64,000 bases of DNA, from positions 124,001 through 188,000 of the forward strand of contig CALSFV010000238.1 of NCBI GenBank assembly GCA_943737045.1, read 5' to 3'. The position numbers and the translations under genes are program-made. The notes under the pieces are model-generated. The model was not told where the DNA came from and did not search any database. It worked only from the letters and a program-made list of their open reading frames with translations. This document shows positions 23,101 through 33,129 of this stretch, one piece after another (within the stretch, counting starts at the first letter, position 1; the number at the start of each line of letters is the position of its first letter). This stretch comes from Parapristionchus giblindavisi (Eukaryota > Nematoda > Chromadorea > Rhabditida > Diplogasteridae).

Positions 23101-26100
23101 GAATATTTCTCCGTAGTACAAGATAGTGAGTCGATTGAGCAATTGATAGATATCTGATCGGGGTGTCCTCATTGATATCAACACTATTCTGAATGATGCC
23201 ATTGTCTATTGAAAAGGCGATGCCAATTCCAATTCCAATAAAAGTAAGTGATCAGTCAAAAATTTTCGAGTCTTTCACCAAAATAACGATCGTGGGTTGG
23301 ATTCCCTAATTTGGTAAATCTTTTGCATGAAAACTAAGAGTCCGTACCGATTCCTCTTCTTCGCCCAAGACGACAGACATGATGTGATTTGGAATGATGG
23401 AAGTGGATCGAGATCACGCAGAAGATCATCCACTACGACTAACACTAAAATCAACAATATCTAATATCGATCAGTATTAGTGACACCTTTACAATAAATG
23501 CCTTGCATTGATTATAAATGTATAATTTTTTTATATTGGAATAGAAGTTTTTCGTTGAACAAATTTAGATTTACTACCTGCCCTTTCGCTTCACTCATAG
23601 GTTAATAAACATACAAGAGTTTTTTTTGTTATTTCCAATAACGACAGGCCGCTGTGGGACTAATCATGAGTGGGCTGGGCTAGACGATAAAGTGAAGTAG
23701 CGCAACAAAAGGTACATACATGGATCACTGATTAGCTGTAGCGCAAGGATCGTTCTTCGTCTCGCACTCTCCGATAGACTGCACATACGATCGTGTGCAT
23801 AGGCGAGCAGATCAAAGGCGTCCATCGATTCATCAACCTTAAAAATAATGTATATTTTAAATAATAATTAAAGGAAGCGTTACCTCTCTCAATGGTCTCT
23901 ACATTGTGCACACTATTTCTCTGTTCTCTAACAACGAGAAAGAATTGCGTGTGGAAGAGACCATTGAGAGAGGTTACGCAATAAAATGGACATTTGGTTG
24001 AAAAAAAACCAATTTCGATAGGCGTCGAACAAGTTAATATCGAAATTGTTTTGTTTGTCATTACTGATAAGTATGAGGAAAATGTAGGGATCTCTTGATG
24101 GGAATGATCGTATTATCTTTTTTGAGACAACGAAGAAGTGAGTTGCTATTTTTGTTACATGATCACGCGATGAACGGGGCAGTCGAAATAAGAGAAGAAA
24201 TAATGAATGATAATAAATATTCTCAAGGAAACAGGGATGGAGAATCAGAGTCTGCTCTTGATAAATGTGTTTAAATGAATTGAATGAAACATATCAGATT
24301 GCGGGCATGTTAGCCATGATTTCATTCCCTCTTCGAAATACACTGTTGTATATATACAGAAATTCATAAAATACTTACAGCTCGATCGATATCTTCAGAT
24401 GTGATGCTCGGCCCGCCAATCGATAATCTTGCATGATAGAAGAGGGTCGATCGAACGCTCAGATGTCCGGGATATCGAGTACGAAACGACACGAACACGC
24501 AGAGTTTCGAGAATCGACTGGCTGCAAAAATGATATTTGTAACATTGTGGAACTCTCGAGCAATATTCGCCAGTAATTGCTCCACTTTTTTTCAATTTTG
24601 ATTTCGCTGAGGTACATTATGCCTTCACTCCGTCTCAAGTCACTGAATTGTTGCATAATGTACATGTTGTATTCTCATTATGAGAAAAGGCCGTTATGAG
24701 CTTGTGCACTTTGTCCGTACTGTACGGTTTAGTGTCGTGTGCGACGGAGTGAGGGCGCGCAACGGGAATCGAACCCGCGTGGCGCGCTTACAAGCTTGTT
24801 AGAAGCGCTGACTACTAACCACTGAGCTACGTATTGTAAATGTGTGTTGATCTCTCACCTTCCCCCATCCCCATCCCCTCTCTTTTAATAATTTTAATCT
24901 TTCATATATTTTTCTTGCACTCGAACACTGTACTTGTTGAACACCCTTGTGGTGTACGATAAATAAATAAATAAAATAAATGTAACACCACATTACCAGT
25001 CAGAAGATGTTTATCCAACAGCACAGTGCCACCGATATCTCCCTGAGCACGGGCTGCGATCGCCTCCAGAAGAGTCGTCTTTCCACAACCTTTAAGGCGT
25101 AACTCTCCACTCTGGCCACACTCTCTCGCTTTCTGTGTCTACGAGAGAGTATTGCCAATGCTAAGAGTTAAATTAGCTTTGGGTGTGCCTTTAAAGACCC
25201 AATATAACTTGCAATATAACTCCGCTATTGCCATATTCTCTCACTTTTTGCGCTCACGATAGCGTAGAGTAAAAGCAAATACGGTGTGTCGTTAAACATT
25301 GGGTAGAGGTTCACTGTCTAGAACCTAATGACCGAAACAGTGGATCTCGCCTCTACTAATAACCACTTTTGATTCATTAATATGTAATTTATGAGTACAT
25401 TTGCATGTTTTACTATGATGTATTTCGCTTATAATTTAACTTCGCGCTTAAAGGGACACCCCAAGCTTCTCTCCCCTCTGGCAACTGTCTCTCATCGACA
25501 AAGAAAGCGAGAGAGTGTGACCAGAGCGGAGAGTTTCAAACTAGCTTGGGGTGTGTATTTAAGTTAAGCACGCGTTTTCTCACTCTCTTGCATCTAAATT
25601 CATTTTGCGCAGTATTTCGTGTAATTTCCGGGGTGCAAGGAACCAGCCAAATGCATATATTGTGAGATCCTTCCCACCCTCTCTCCGACCCCTTCGCCTC
25701 ATCATTATTCACACTATACATATATCACTTGTTGTCACACTTATTCAATGTATGATAAATTAAATAAAATATTGTCAGATAATGGAACGATCTTTGCGTT
25801 TCTTTGCGTTTGTCTCAGGTGTGAGCGGTTCATCTCTCGTTCGTCTGTTCTTCTCTCACCGAATAAACATCAACAACGTAAAAGGATCCCCTCCTAGAAG
25901 ACCATAGGCAAGTCTGGAGTGGTATGTCTTTCATCAAGCAATTAACAGTTTTAAGGTGACGAAGTATTGAGCGAGGACTTCGTGGGTTATCTATATATAT
26001 TTTCTGAATTCTCTTTCATGATTCACTACTCGAAAAGGATCAAGTGTAGCGGCTTTGATTTTGAATAACGTCTTCAGTAGCTGATCACTAGAAGATGAAC

Positions 26101-26309
26101 GAAGAATAATTTAAGATAGAAATACCCCTTGTATGGGACCTCAGCACGCCCAGACTAATAAGTCGTTTAGTGGCAACCATTCCCTCCCCTATGGTTCTGT
26201 GCTTGATACAGGTCGTTAAACTGTTAAACTGTTAATGGAACGAACCGGCTACTCCAACAATCCCGTGGACCTCGCCTGATCTGGCAATGAGAGAGACTTC
26301 CTTGAGGAA
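17146..26309 (-). CDS. ABCG half-transporter, ABCG8/ABCG5-like (WHT family), 5' end not found
   Basis: Predicted sterol or lipid half-transporter acting in a membrane as a dimer. Exons, in transcription order: 26309-26246, 25089-24995, 24521-24379, 23837-23720, 23444-23348, 23188-23094, 22141-22061, 22006-21921, 21267-21131, 20548-20439, 20243-20147, 19985-19885, 18888-18848, 18794-18671, 18389-18310, 18118-18009, 17743-17671, 17338-17146. All phases fit and give about 615 codons, so some 50 N-terminal residues are missing compared with human ABCG8. Visible in order: Walker A GVAGCGKTT; signature position LSESARRR; Walker B and D-loop VVVDDLLRDLD; H-loop position ISMRTPRSD; TLIRR before the first membrane helix; YIESTEGVY between helices; GGFLRHIP before the extracellular loop; a loop with NCT and two cysteines; a last helix; stop. 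The signature (LSGGE), the Walker B glutamate and the H-loop histidine are altered. Three partial copies lie downstream. The ABCG5 versus ABCG8 assignment is tentative; the family call is firm. Confidence 0.88.
17546..17662. mobile_element. Family 1 element next to the second-last ABCG exon
   Basis: GGCACACCCAAGCTAATTTT ... CTTGGGGTATCGATTTAA; its TTAA is 8 bp past the exon's donor. Confidence 0.8.
17858..18004. mobile_element. Family 3 element flush with an ABCG donor
   Basis: Inner AGTGTTATATTTAA and end TTTCTCTGCGTGTG. The minus-strand donor GTACACACGC runs into the element's end. Confidence 0.7.
18472..18585. mobile_element. Family 1 element in the full ABCG gene
   Basis: Orthologous insertion to those at 181 and 7,420. 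Confidence 0.75.
18898..19605. repeat. 18-bp minisatellite, about 39 units
   Basis: Unit GTTATGTCATTGAGAGAT with point variants (GATAGAT, GATGGTATG, GATGCTATG) in an intron of the ABCG gene. Because 18 is a multiple of 3, all six frames stay open and give long artificial ORFs (MSLRDV and SLNDIT repeats). Copies A (about 762) and B (about 8,003) carry one unit each at the same place. Confidence 0.95.
19613..19765. mobile_element. Family 3 element beside the minisatellite
   Basis: ACACAGAGAAAAGAGGTGTA ... TACACCTCTTTTCTCTGTGT. Copies A and B show the empty site GAGACTATTGCCTC. Confidence 0.9.
20597..20717. mobile_element. Family 1 element in the full ABCG gene
   Basis: Same insertion as 9,341. 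Confidence 0.85.
20977..21120. mobile_element. Family 4 element, full ABCG gene
   Basis: Same intron insertion as 3,379; absent from copy B. Confidence 0.9.
21587..21813. mobile_element. Family 5 element, full ABCG gene
   Basis: Same intron insertion as 12,177. Confidence 0.85.
22289..22868. mobile_element. 580-bp inverted-repeat element, copy in full ABCG gene
   Basis: Same element and same intron as at 10,345, differing by a few bases. Absent from copies A and C. Confidence 0.75.
23868..23986. mobile_element. Family 2 element in full ABCG gene
   Basis: Same insertion as 5,001 and 13,775; shows the three introns are homologous. Confidence 0.8.
24757..24833 (-). other. tRNA-like sequence (pseudo-tRNA or retroelement head)
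   Basis: The minus strand has an A-box-like TAGCTCAGTGG and a perfect B box GGTTCGATTCC in a T-arm. The 5' acceptor strand does not pair with the 3' GCGCGCC, and the anticodon arm is imperfect (loop CTAACAA). It lies in an intron of the ABCG gene, on the same strand. Confidence 0.45.
25092..25194. mobile_element. Family 1 element abutting the Walker A exon
   Basis: TTAA-bounded. Its end gives CTTAAAG directly before the Walker A exon on the minus strand, so the intron's terminal AG lies at the element's edge. Confidence 0.85.
25448..25562. mobile_element. Family 1 element
   Basis: TTAAAGGGACACCCCAAGC ... CTTGGGGTGTGTATTTAA, both TTAA present. Confidence 0.85.
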
Positions 26310-26347
26310 CTGAGCGACGAGAGGGGGTCGATAGATCCGAGAGAACC

Positions 26348-26468
26348 TTAAAGGGAGCGTTACCTCTATCAATGGTCTTTTCATTGTGCACACTATTTCT
26401 CTGTTCTCTAACAACGAGAGAGCGTAGAGCGTTGAAGAGACCGTTGACAAAGATTTCGGTCTCTTTGA
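26348..26468. mobile_element. Family 2 element abutting the first recognised ABCG exon
   Basis: TTAAAGGGAGCGTTACC ...; the minus-strand frame stays open from the element into the exon. Confidence 0.75.
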
Positions 26469-26637
26469 ACGAACGAATATCTATTAGTAACTAACAATGT
26501 GACTAACAACTAAATACTAACTATTTCCGGAGTAGTTAGTATTTAGTTGTTAGTCACATATGGAGCATGTAGGGGAGAGAAAAAAATTGAATTTTCGCGC
26601 GGATTTTATTCTGTTTTTGATCGCAGCCGATCATTTT

Positions 26638-26733
26638 TTAAAGGCACTCCTATAGCAAATTTGAGGCTCTCTCGCTTTATTTTTTCTGCGATAGAGTGTT
26701 GTCAGAGAAGAGAGTTAAATTAGCTGTGTTTTA
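26638..26733. mobile_element. Family 1 element, diverged
   Basis: TTAAAGGCACTCC, core CTCTCTCGCTTTATTTTTTC, end GTGTTTTAA. Confidence 0.65.
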
Positions 26734-26776
26734 ATGATATGTGAAGGCGGATTTGTCTTTCGCTCCACACACTCAC

Positions 26777-26927
26777 CTGTGACCGTATGCATGAACAACG
26801 GGAAAACTGTTTTCCTGGAAAATGTGACATCATTAGCGTAGGCGGAGGCGTTTTCCAAAAAAAAATCTCCGCCTACGCTAATGACGTCACATTTTCCCGG
26901 AAAACAGTTCATGCAGACGGTCACTGA
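26777..26927. mobile_element. Family 6 element
   Basis: GTGACCGTATGCATGAACAA ... GTTCATGCAGACGGTCAC. Confidence 0.88.
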
Positions 26928-27156
26928 TCCATATCAATGGCGGTATAGAGTGATATATTGAATTGTTTGGACACATGTAATTGAGAGACCCCCCCCCTTT
27001 TTTCCACACTTGATAATTATAAGATATCTCGTACACATTAGCAAATGAATTGAGTTTATTCTTCAAACTACCTTCCCTCGTCATGTTTAAGTGTCTCGAT
27101 TCGTGCCTACGCAAATTGATAAAATATACTGTAATTGTGAAAAATGATATAAAGTG

Positions 27157-27390
27157 CCTCGGCGGCCGAACCGGGAGCGCATCAGACTAACACCCCATAC
27201 CCCCTGGTTCGATTCCCGTCAATGTCAATGCAAATATTGTAGCTCACAATGATCCAGTGTCGGCGAGCGTGCTCATGTAGGTCAGTCCCCGACACTCGAG
27301 TGTATGGGCCTCCGATGTCAGATTCATGATCTCATGTCATTATTGATATTTGAATACGACCTGGAATTAAATAAATAAATCATAAAAATA
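27157..27390 (+). mobile_element. SINE-like element with tRNA-derived head
   Basis: It begins with a tRNA-like head holding B box GGTTCGATTCC and an A-box-like GGCCGAACCGGG, followed by a unique body (GATCCAGTGTCGGCG, CCCCGACACTCG). It ends in an AAATAAATAAAT tail. This is the classical SINE layout; the boundaries are approximate. Confidence 0.55.
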
Positions 27391-28500
27391 ATAAAAATAA
27401 TATAATATTATAATATAATAATAAAAATCATAAATGAATTAAAACAGGGATATTCTCGATTGATGCGAAATGGAGTTTGGCTAATAAGATCAGGATAGCA
27501 AATCCTACTACAATATCGATTAGACAGCAAGTGAAGCATGAACAATTATGTAATGACAACCGAACAGTGGAGTAACGACGAGAAAACGAGATTAGAGGAG
27601 AAGCAAGGAAGAATGACAGGAAATAGGGAAGAATATTGACAAGGTAATGGTACTGACTAACTGTAACGGGGACTCGCTTTGCTTTCGTGCGTCTATCGCT
27701 GTTCTCAATGAGATCAAACAATAGTTAATGATCTCTTCAATGCACTGTGCAGTCTATATTTTTTTTCACACCATTTTGAATTTACTTTTTTTTCGCGGAA
27801 ACGTGTAAATTTTAAAAATTTCCAATTTCCGTTCGACGTTGGTAGAGAAGAGTGAGAAAGTGTGTGAGATGGAGTGACCAGTAGTTTGCTTCAACACTTC
27901 TTTTCTTTTCCTTTCGAGCTTTGTGAACACCACATTTTCAATCGTTTCATCACCTCTCTAACTGTAATTCTTTCTAGCAACTCTTGCAAGCGGATTAACG
28001 CCCTATCCCAGGTCCGGAAAAGGAGCGTAATTGCACTCCGGGTGATCAAAGGAATTCCACCATTACAGGAGACAGCAATAAAAGCGATTATCCGTGTCAG
28101 TTGAGCAGTTAATCGATCAAATCAGACTGACTAATTAGTCTTGTAAACCAGGAGGAGATTGTAGGAGGTGGTGGAGGATGATGAGGTTCGAAACTATATT
28201 TCTCGCAACACAAAAATAAATTTTGGACAAAGAGTAACACTGACTTTAAAGCCAACCCCAAGCTAATTTGAAAATCTCCGCTCTGACCACACTCTCTCGC
28301 TTTCTTTGTTTACGAGAGAGTATTGCCAATGCGGAGGGTAGAATTAGCATGGGGTATTCTTTTGAACCAACCAAAATTTAGAAATGATCTAGATGGGGAA
28401 TTAGTGGAAAGCAGAACGCACAGTCCATATAGATCTAATGTGAGAGTGAGCGACCTTGGGGTACCCTTCATAACAATGGGAAGTGCGTAATTGGCGGAGT
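27391..28500. other. Intergenic or upstream ABCG intron
   Basis: AT-rich, with a family 1 element at 28,246. The minus strand is open around 27,900-28,090 (TLLFRTWDRALIRLQELL), but no splice model joins it to the ABCG gene. The missing 5' exons of that gene could lie here. Confidence 0.4.
28246..28365. mobile_element. Family 1 element
   Basis: TTAAAGCCAACCCCAAGC ... CATGGGGTATTC; right TTAA decayed. Confidence 0.75.
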
Positions 28501-28526
28501 GCCAAATTTATTAGACACTATACCTT

Positions 28527-28790
28527 TCAACCTCTACCTCTACCTCTGCCTCTACCTCTACATCTACCTCTACCTCTACCTCTACCTCTACCTCTACCTC
28601 TACCTCTACCTCTACCTCTACCTCTAGATCTACCTCTTCCTCTACCTCTACCTCTACCTCTACCTCTAGATCTACCTCTACCTCTACCTCTACCTCTACC
28701 TCTACCTCTACCTCTGCCTCTACCTCTACTTCTACCTCTACCTCTACCTCTACCTCTACCTCTGCCTCTACCTCTACCTCTACCTTTTGG
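28527..28790. repeat. (CTCTAC)n hexanucleotide array
   Basis: About 44 units with variants CTCTGC, ATCTAC and TAGATC. It encodes Leu-Pro on one strand and Arg-Gly on the other by periodicity only. Confidence 0.95.
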
Positions 28791-28799
28791 GTTTTGCAT

Positions 28800-29905
28800 T
28801 ACGAATTCAGGATAGGCCCCGAGGTCGCGTTCCTAATACGAAACTATTCGAATAATGCGGTTACCGAAAGTATAAATAGTGCAAAAACGTGGAAGTACGG
28901 CAAGAAAAAGTACTATCCGTGATGAATAGCATAGCACAATGAAGAATTTGAATTGAAACGATTGGAGGGGGTAATAGACATCGCTTACAGCAGCTTTACG
29001 ATCAATTATGGGCAATTAAAGTTAGGGCCATATCTCATTGTATGAGTATAGTACTGAACAAAAAATGCAAATTGAATGAAACGTAGCATTGCCAAATGTC
29101 ACTTAATTTCGCGCCCATTTCTCTGCCTGTGAGAGCTTACGGTTGATTTATGCCAAACAACAGCAAAATATGAGTTAATGAATGAAAATAATAAGGAGAT
29201 AGATCACGAAACAAGGAATAGCAATTACGAATCAAAGTAAACGGGCCGGAATGCTAACCGAACAAATTCCTAGCAGTTCTTCGCTATCCCCATAGCCTAA
29301 TTGGTACCCTGCAGGTCCACTTAACCTCCCCCTCCTCTCACATGCCTACTCTAACCTTCACAGCGTCTGAGATATGGCCGACTGTTCTTTGCCTATCCCA
29401 TTGTTGTTGCCTAATTTATTGAGGAATAGAGAACAGGCCAAGCGAATCGCATGAATCTATTTGATATATATTCCAAATCGCGCATCGCTTGACCGATTTC
29501 TGAGATGTTTTCTAACATGAATATAGGTAATTATGTAAATAAAATCTCCCTAGTTGATTTGTAACTCACCGCGTTGACGACCCATTTCGGTAGACAGATA
29601 AAATGATAGAATGGGACGAAACGGTAAGTATCAGACTGTCTTCGAGTAAGGACCGTTCATATTTCCCGGATGCCTTTGATTAAGGTATAATTAGGAAGGG
29701 TTAATAAGGGAGGTAGTGCGCTATAGAGCTGGTCTTACCTGACTGGATTTAGGGACTGCCCCATTCCTTTCACCTTTCACAGTGCATTAGGTGAATATTA
29801 TCTCTACTTCTCTAATTCCCTTATTCTATCACAAGTTATCGCCCTTTGTTGCCGTTATTTTGTGCTGAATTCTTTTACAAGAGTAGATCTTGATCCCTTG
29901 GTGTA
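28800..29905. other. No gene recognised
   Basis: Unique sequence without convincing exons or inverted repeats. Confidence 0.5.
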
Positions 29906-30022
29906 TTAAAGGACACACCAAAAGTTAATTTCACTCTCCGCATTGACAATACTCTCTCATAGACAGAAAAAGCGAGAGAGTGTGGCTAGAGCGGAGAGTT
30001 TCAAGTTGAGGTGTGGCTTTAA
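29906..30022. mobile_element. Family 1 element
   Basis: TTAAAGGACACACCAAAAG ... GAGGTGTGGCTTTAA, upstream of the small plus-strand gene. Confidence 0.85.
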
Positions 30023-30159
30023 AGCGTTTTTCAATTATTTTGTTCATGTCTGTGTAATTAATAATGTTAAATCGCACGAAATTAAAATTTAGAAAAAAAT
30101 TCAGAATGACTCCAGTTCATTCATGCCCGAGTGATAGTAGTCAGACCGGACTTCTGGCC

Positions 30160-32583
30160 ATGACTCTGCCCAGTGATGTTAAGGTTAGTTCGTGATACTG
30201 TAAGGAATACTCGATGATTACTCAAATCACTCGTATATCTCTCAGAGACGAAAGATTTAAAAAATTGCGAGCACTTTCCCCTTGCCCCTGATTTACTCTT
30301 TTTGTAATGTATTGTGCTCTTGAAAGAGAAATTATTTAATTATTTGAAAGCGATTGCAACTCATTCCCTATTACTATTCTCTATTATATCTTCGTGGGAA
30401 ATATTCTTTTTTGTCTAAGGATTTTGAAAAATAAATTTTCAAAGTGGAAAAATGTTATTGATATCAGCTGTTCCAGAGAGCTTTTAACTATGGCATAACC
30501 AAGTTCTACACTAAAAAAACTATCCACACAATGAAGATAACTCAGTATCATACATGGGCGGGGGTACCTGGAGCTCTATCCTACAGGGGGCATCTGAATG
30601 AAAAATGGTTAATTTTACAGGGGGAATTCACTTTTTTCCCCAAAAATTTCACCTATACGTAATTTTTTACAGGGTGCATCTCACAAATTTTCGAAAAGCC
30701 CTAATTTTACAGGGGGGGTCACCCCCTTGTCGGCGCCCATGTATGCTCAGTACACTCAATTCAATCAATTGTTGCAGAGACGCAAAGACGACATGGAAGC
30801 CTTGCGGGAATGGAGCAATTACAGACAGAATATGACTACGTCGATCGCGGATCTGTCGGTATAAATTTTTTTTACTAATCGTAAAAGCCAACCTGTAGCC
30901 AACTAAACGAGCGGAAAATATAAGAAAAAAGTTTTAAAAATGCAAAAAAAAAACTTGTTTATATGATTCATGTAAGTTTAGGCATAGACCGTGAATGTCG
31001 GTAATTTGATAGTTTATATTCAGCTAGAATGCTCCATTAACTGTATAATGTACATAAACACGGGCGAATAAGTTAATAGACATCGCGGGAAAAGAGTATA
31101 GTATAATAGAAAAGAGAAAAGAAAAAAAGAAAAGAAAAGAAAAGAGGGAAACGAGAACAGAGAAAAGAAAAGAGTAATGGAAAAGAAAATACTATGTACA
31201 AAGTGGCAGAAACAGAGAGATACACTCTGAGTATACATAATACCGGCTCTATTAGGAGTGGGTTAGCTTCTCCAGAGTAAAGAGGGTTAGAGAAAATGCG
31301 AGAGAGTGTGTGAAATCGAAAGGGTCCAGAGAAACGACACAGCGAGAGAACATGTAAATATGAGAGAATCCTGTCATTGAGTCGGCTCCCCCTCTCCTTA
31401 GTACCCCCAGTAGTCGAAACGGTGCGAGGGAGCGTTAGGGTTTAGGAGAGACTTGGAGGGGCTAGAGGGCTATACAAAAGAGAATGGGACTTGACTTGCA
31501 GGGATATTATACAGGAAGAGAGAAAGAAGAGAGATGTATCTCTGATCCTAGCTACCTTCGGTCGCCCCTCCGCCCCGCTGGTTTGCAACAAAAGCTTCCG
31601 TGCGCTCATCCCCCATTTACCCGCTTTTTCAACTTAATCGCCCATTGATCCAGACAAAGAATCGATTGTACCTTTCGTTTCGACATATAGACAGTTTCTT
31701 GGGTTTACGATAGCACTGCTATGATATTTTCCAATTTGATAATGCTCAATAATTCACATCGCTCACTCTATTTGTCCTCTTCATTAAAGACGCATCCCTA
31801 GCTAATTTGAAACTTTCCGCTCTGGCAATGCTCTCTCGCTTGCTTTGTCTGCGAGAGAGCGTGAGTATGAAATTAGCTCTCGGGGTGCGTCTTTAAAGGG
31901 AGCGTAACCTCTCTCAATGGTCTCCTCGACGCGCAATGCTTTCTCGGCGCTGCAGAACAGTGAAATAGTGTGCACAATATTGAGACCATTGAGAAAGGTA
32001 ACGCTATCTTTAAGCATGTTTGAATTTTTCATGAATCACTTATACTTATTTCTAAGAATCCCGGAGCGAATCATCTACGAGAGGCCGCTGCTGAAGCTGT
32101 GTATAAGTACGGTAGAGCAGGTAAAAATTAATTAGCTTCAAAAATGAATTTAAATTAGTTATTTGAAAAAAAATAATATGAAAGTAATAATATGGATTTA
32201 TCAAATAACAAAACATTTCACTCGTATGGGAAAAAAGTAAAATCATTGCGGGCCCGCAACCCCCGAATAGCCAACTTTAGTATATACTCATTTACAGCTT
32301 CACCTCTAAAGGAACGAGCAGACTATCTGTGCTTTGGACTTCCGAGAGTGAACCCGATTGGTGAGTGTTCGGAATAATGTAAAAAGTCAAAGCTGAAAAA
32401 TAAATTAGCCTCACAGTCCAACAAAATATGAGCGAAAAACATTTTTTTATTGCAACAGCTCAGAAACACGCATGGAGTGTAAAATATTGTAGAACAAGAT
32501 CATCCACTATTGGTAGAAAATATCACAAAAAGCATTCGAAAGGATTACTTCTGAGATTGGAATCGATCAAGATCGGGGGTTAG
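30160..32583 (+). CDS. Small unrecognised gene, charged 141-aa product (tentative model)
   Basis: Model with consistent phases: 30160-30183 (start MTLPSDVK), 30751-30858, 32057-32120, 32298-32360, 32417-32583. The second exon encodes a charged, probably helical stretch (LLQRRKDDMEALREW); the third and fourth read HLREAAAEAVYKYGRA and SPLKERADYLCFGLPR. All have good acceptors and donors. The last exon is weak; reading through the donor at 32,361 instead would end the protein as NPIGECSE. I do not recognise the family. It lies between the two divergent ABCG genes and holds two adjacent TTAA-type miniature elements in its second intron. Confidence 0.45.
30551..30746. mobile_element. Miniature element, family 7 (CATACATGGGCG ends)
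   Basis: TACATGGGCGGGGGTACC ... GTCGGCGCCCATGTATG, with three TTTTACAGGG blocks; ends 4 bp before an exon of the small plus-strand gene. Confidence 0.8.
31784..31896. mobile_element. Family 1 element sharing its TTAA with a family 2 element
   Basis: TTAAAGACGCATCCCTAGC ... CTCGGGGTGCGTCTTTAA; the right TTAA is also the left TTAA of the next element. Confidence 0.85.
31893..32013. mobile_element. Family 2 element
   Basis: TTAAAGGGAGCGTAACC ... GGTAACGCTATCTTTAA. Confidence 0.85.
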
Positions 32584-33129
32584 GGAAAACGAAATTAGCC
32601 ATATTCCATCCATTGTAATGGATCTCTTGCTATTAGTGGGGGCCTTAGGGTGGGGGAGAGGCTAAAGTAGCACAAGTGTGTGGTCATACTCACAACAAAA
32701 GGTATGAGGATATACTGAGATGATCGACAAGGTCAGATGGAGAAATGGACGAGAGTGGAGGGAGAGGGAGAGGGAGAGAAAGAGAGGTAGAGGGAGAGGG
32801 AGAGGGAGAGAGATAAGAGAAAGAGAGAAAGGGAGAGACACTGAATTAAGAGGGCCAAGTATCTAATTCAGTCATGCCCTAGTAGGATTTATTTCACGAT
32901 TTCTTTGTCCTGTCCCCAGTCTTCTTCTTTATCATTGTCAACTTATTGCGTACAGTATTTTTCATATTACCGTTCATCCTCCTAAGCTCATCCCTTATAA
33001 GGGCAATTAATGAAAAAAATTAAAAAATTAAATTTCATCACTTAATTTTCTCTTTGCTTGAACCACAAAATCGCTCGCATATTTTCAATCTTATCACGTT
33101 CGTGTGTCTTGAATAACGGGTAATAAGTA
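32584..33129. other. No gene recognised; purine-rich tract
   Basis: GAGAGGGAGAGGGAGAG tract at 32,755-32,850, otherwise unique. Confidence 0.5.

Noticed and set aside
28483..28815. Leu-Pro and Arg-Gly repeat ORFs
   Set aside because: CTCTAC array, same reason.
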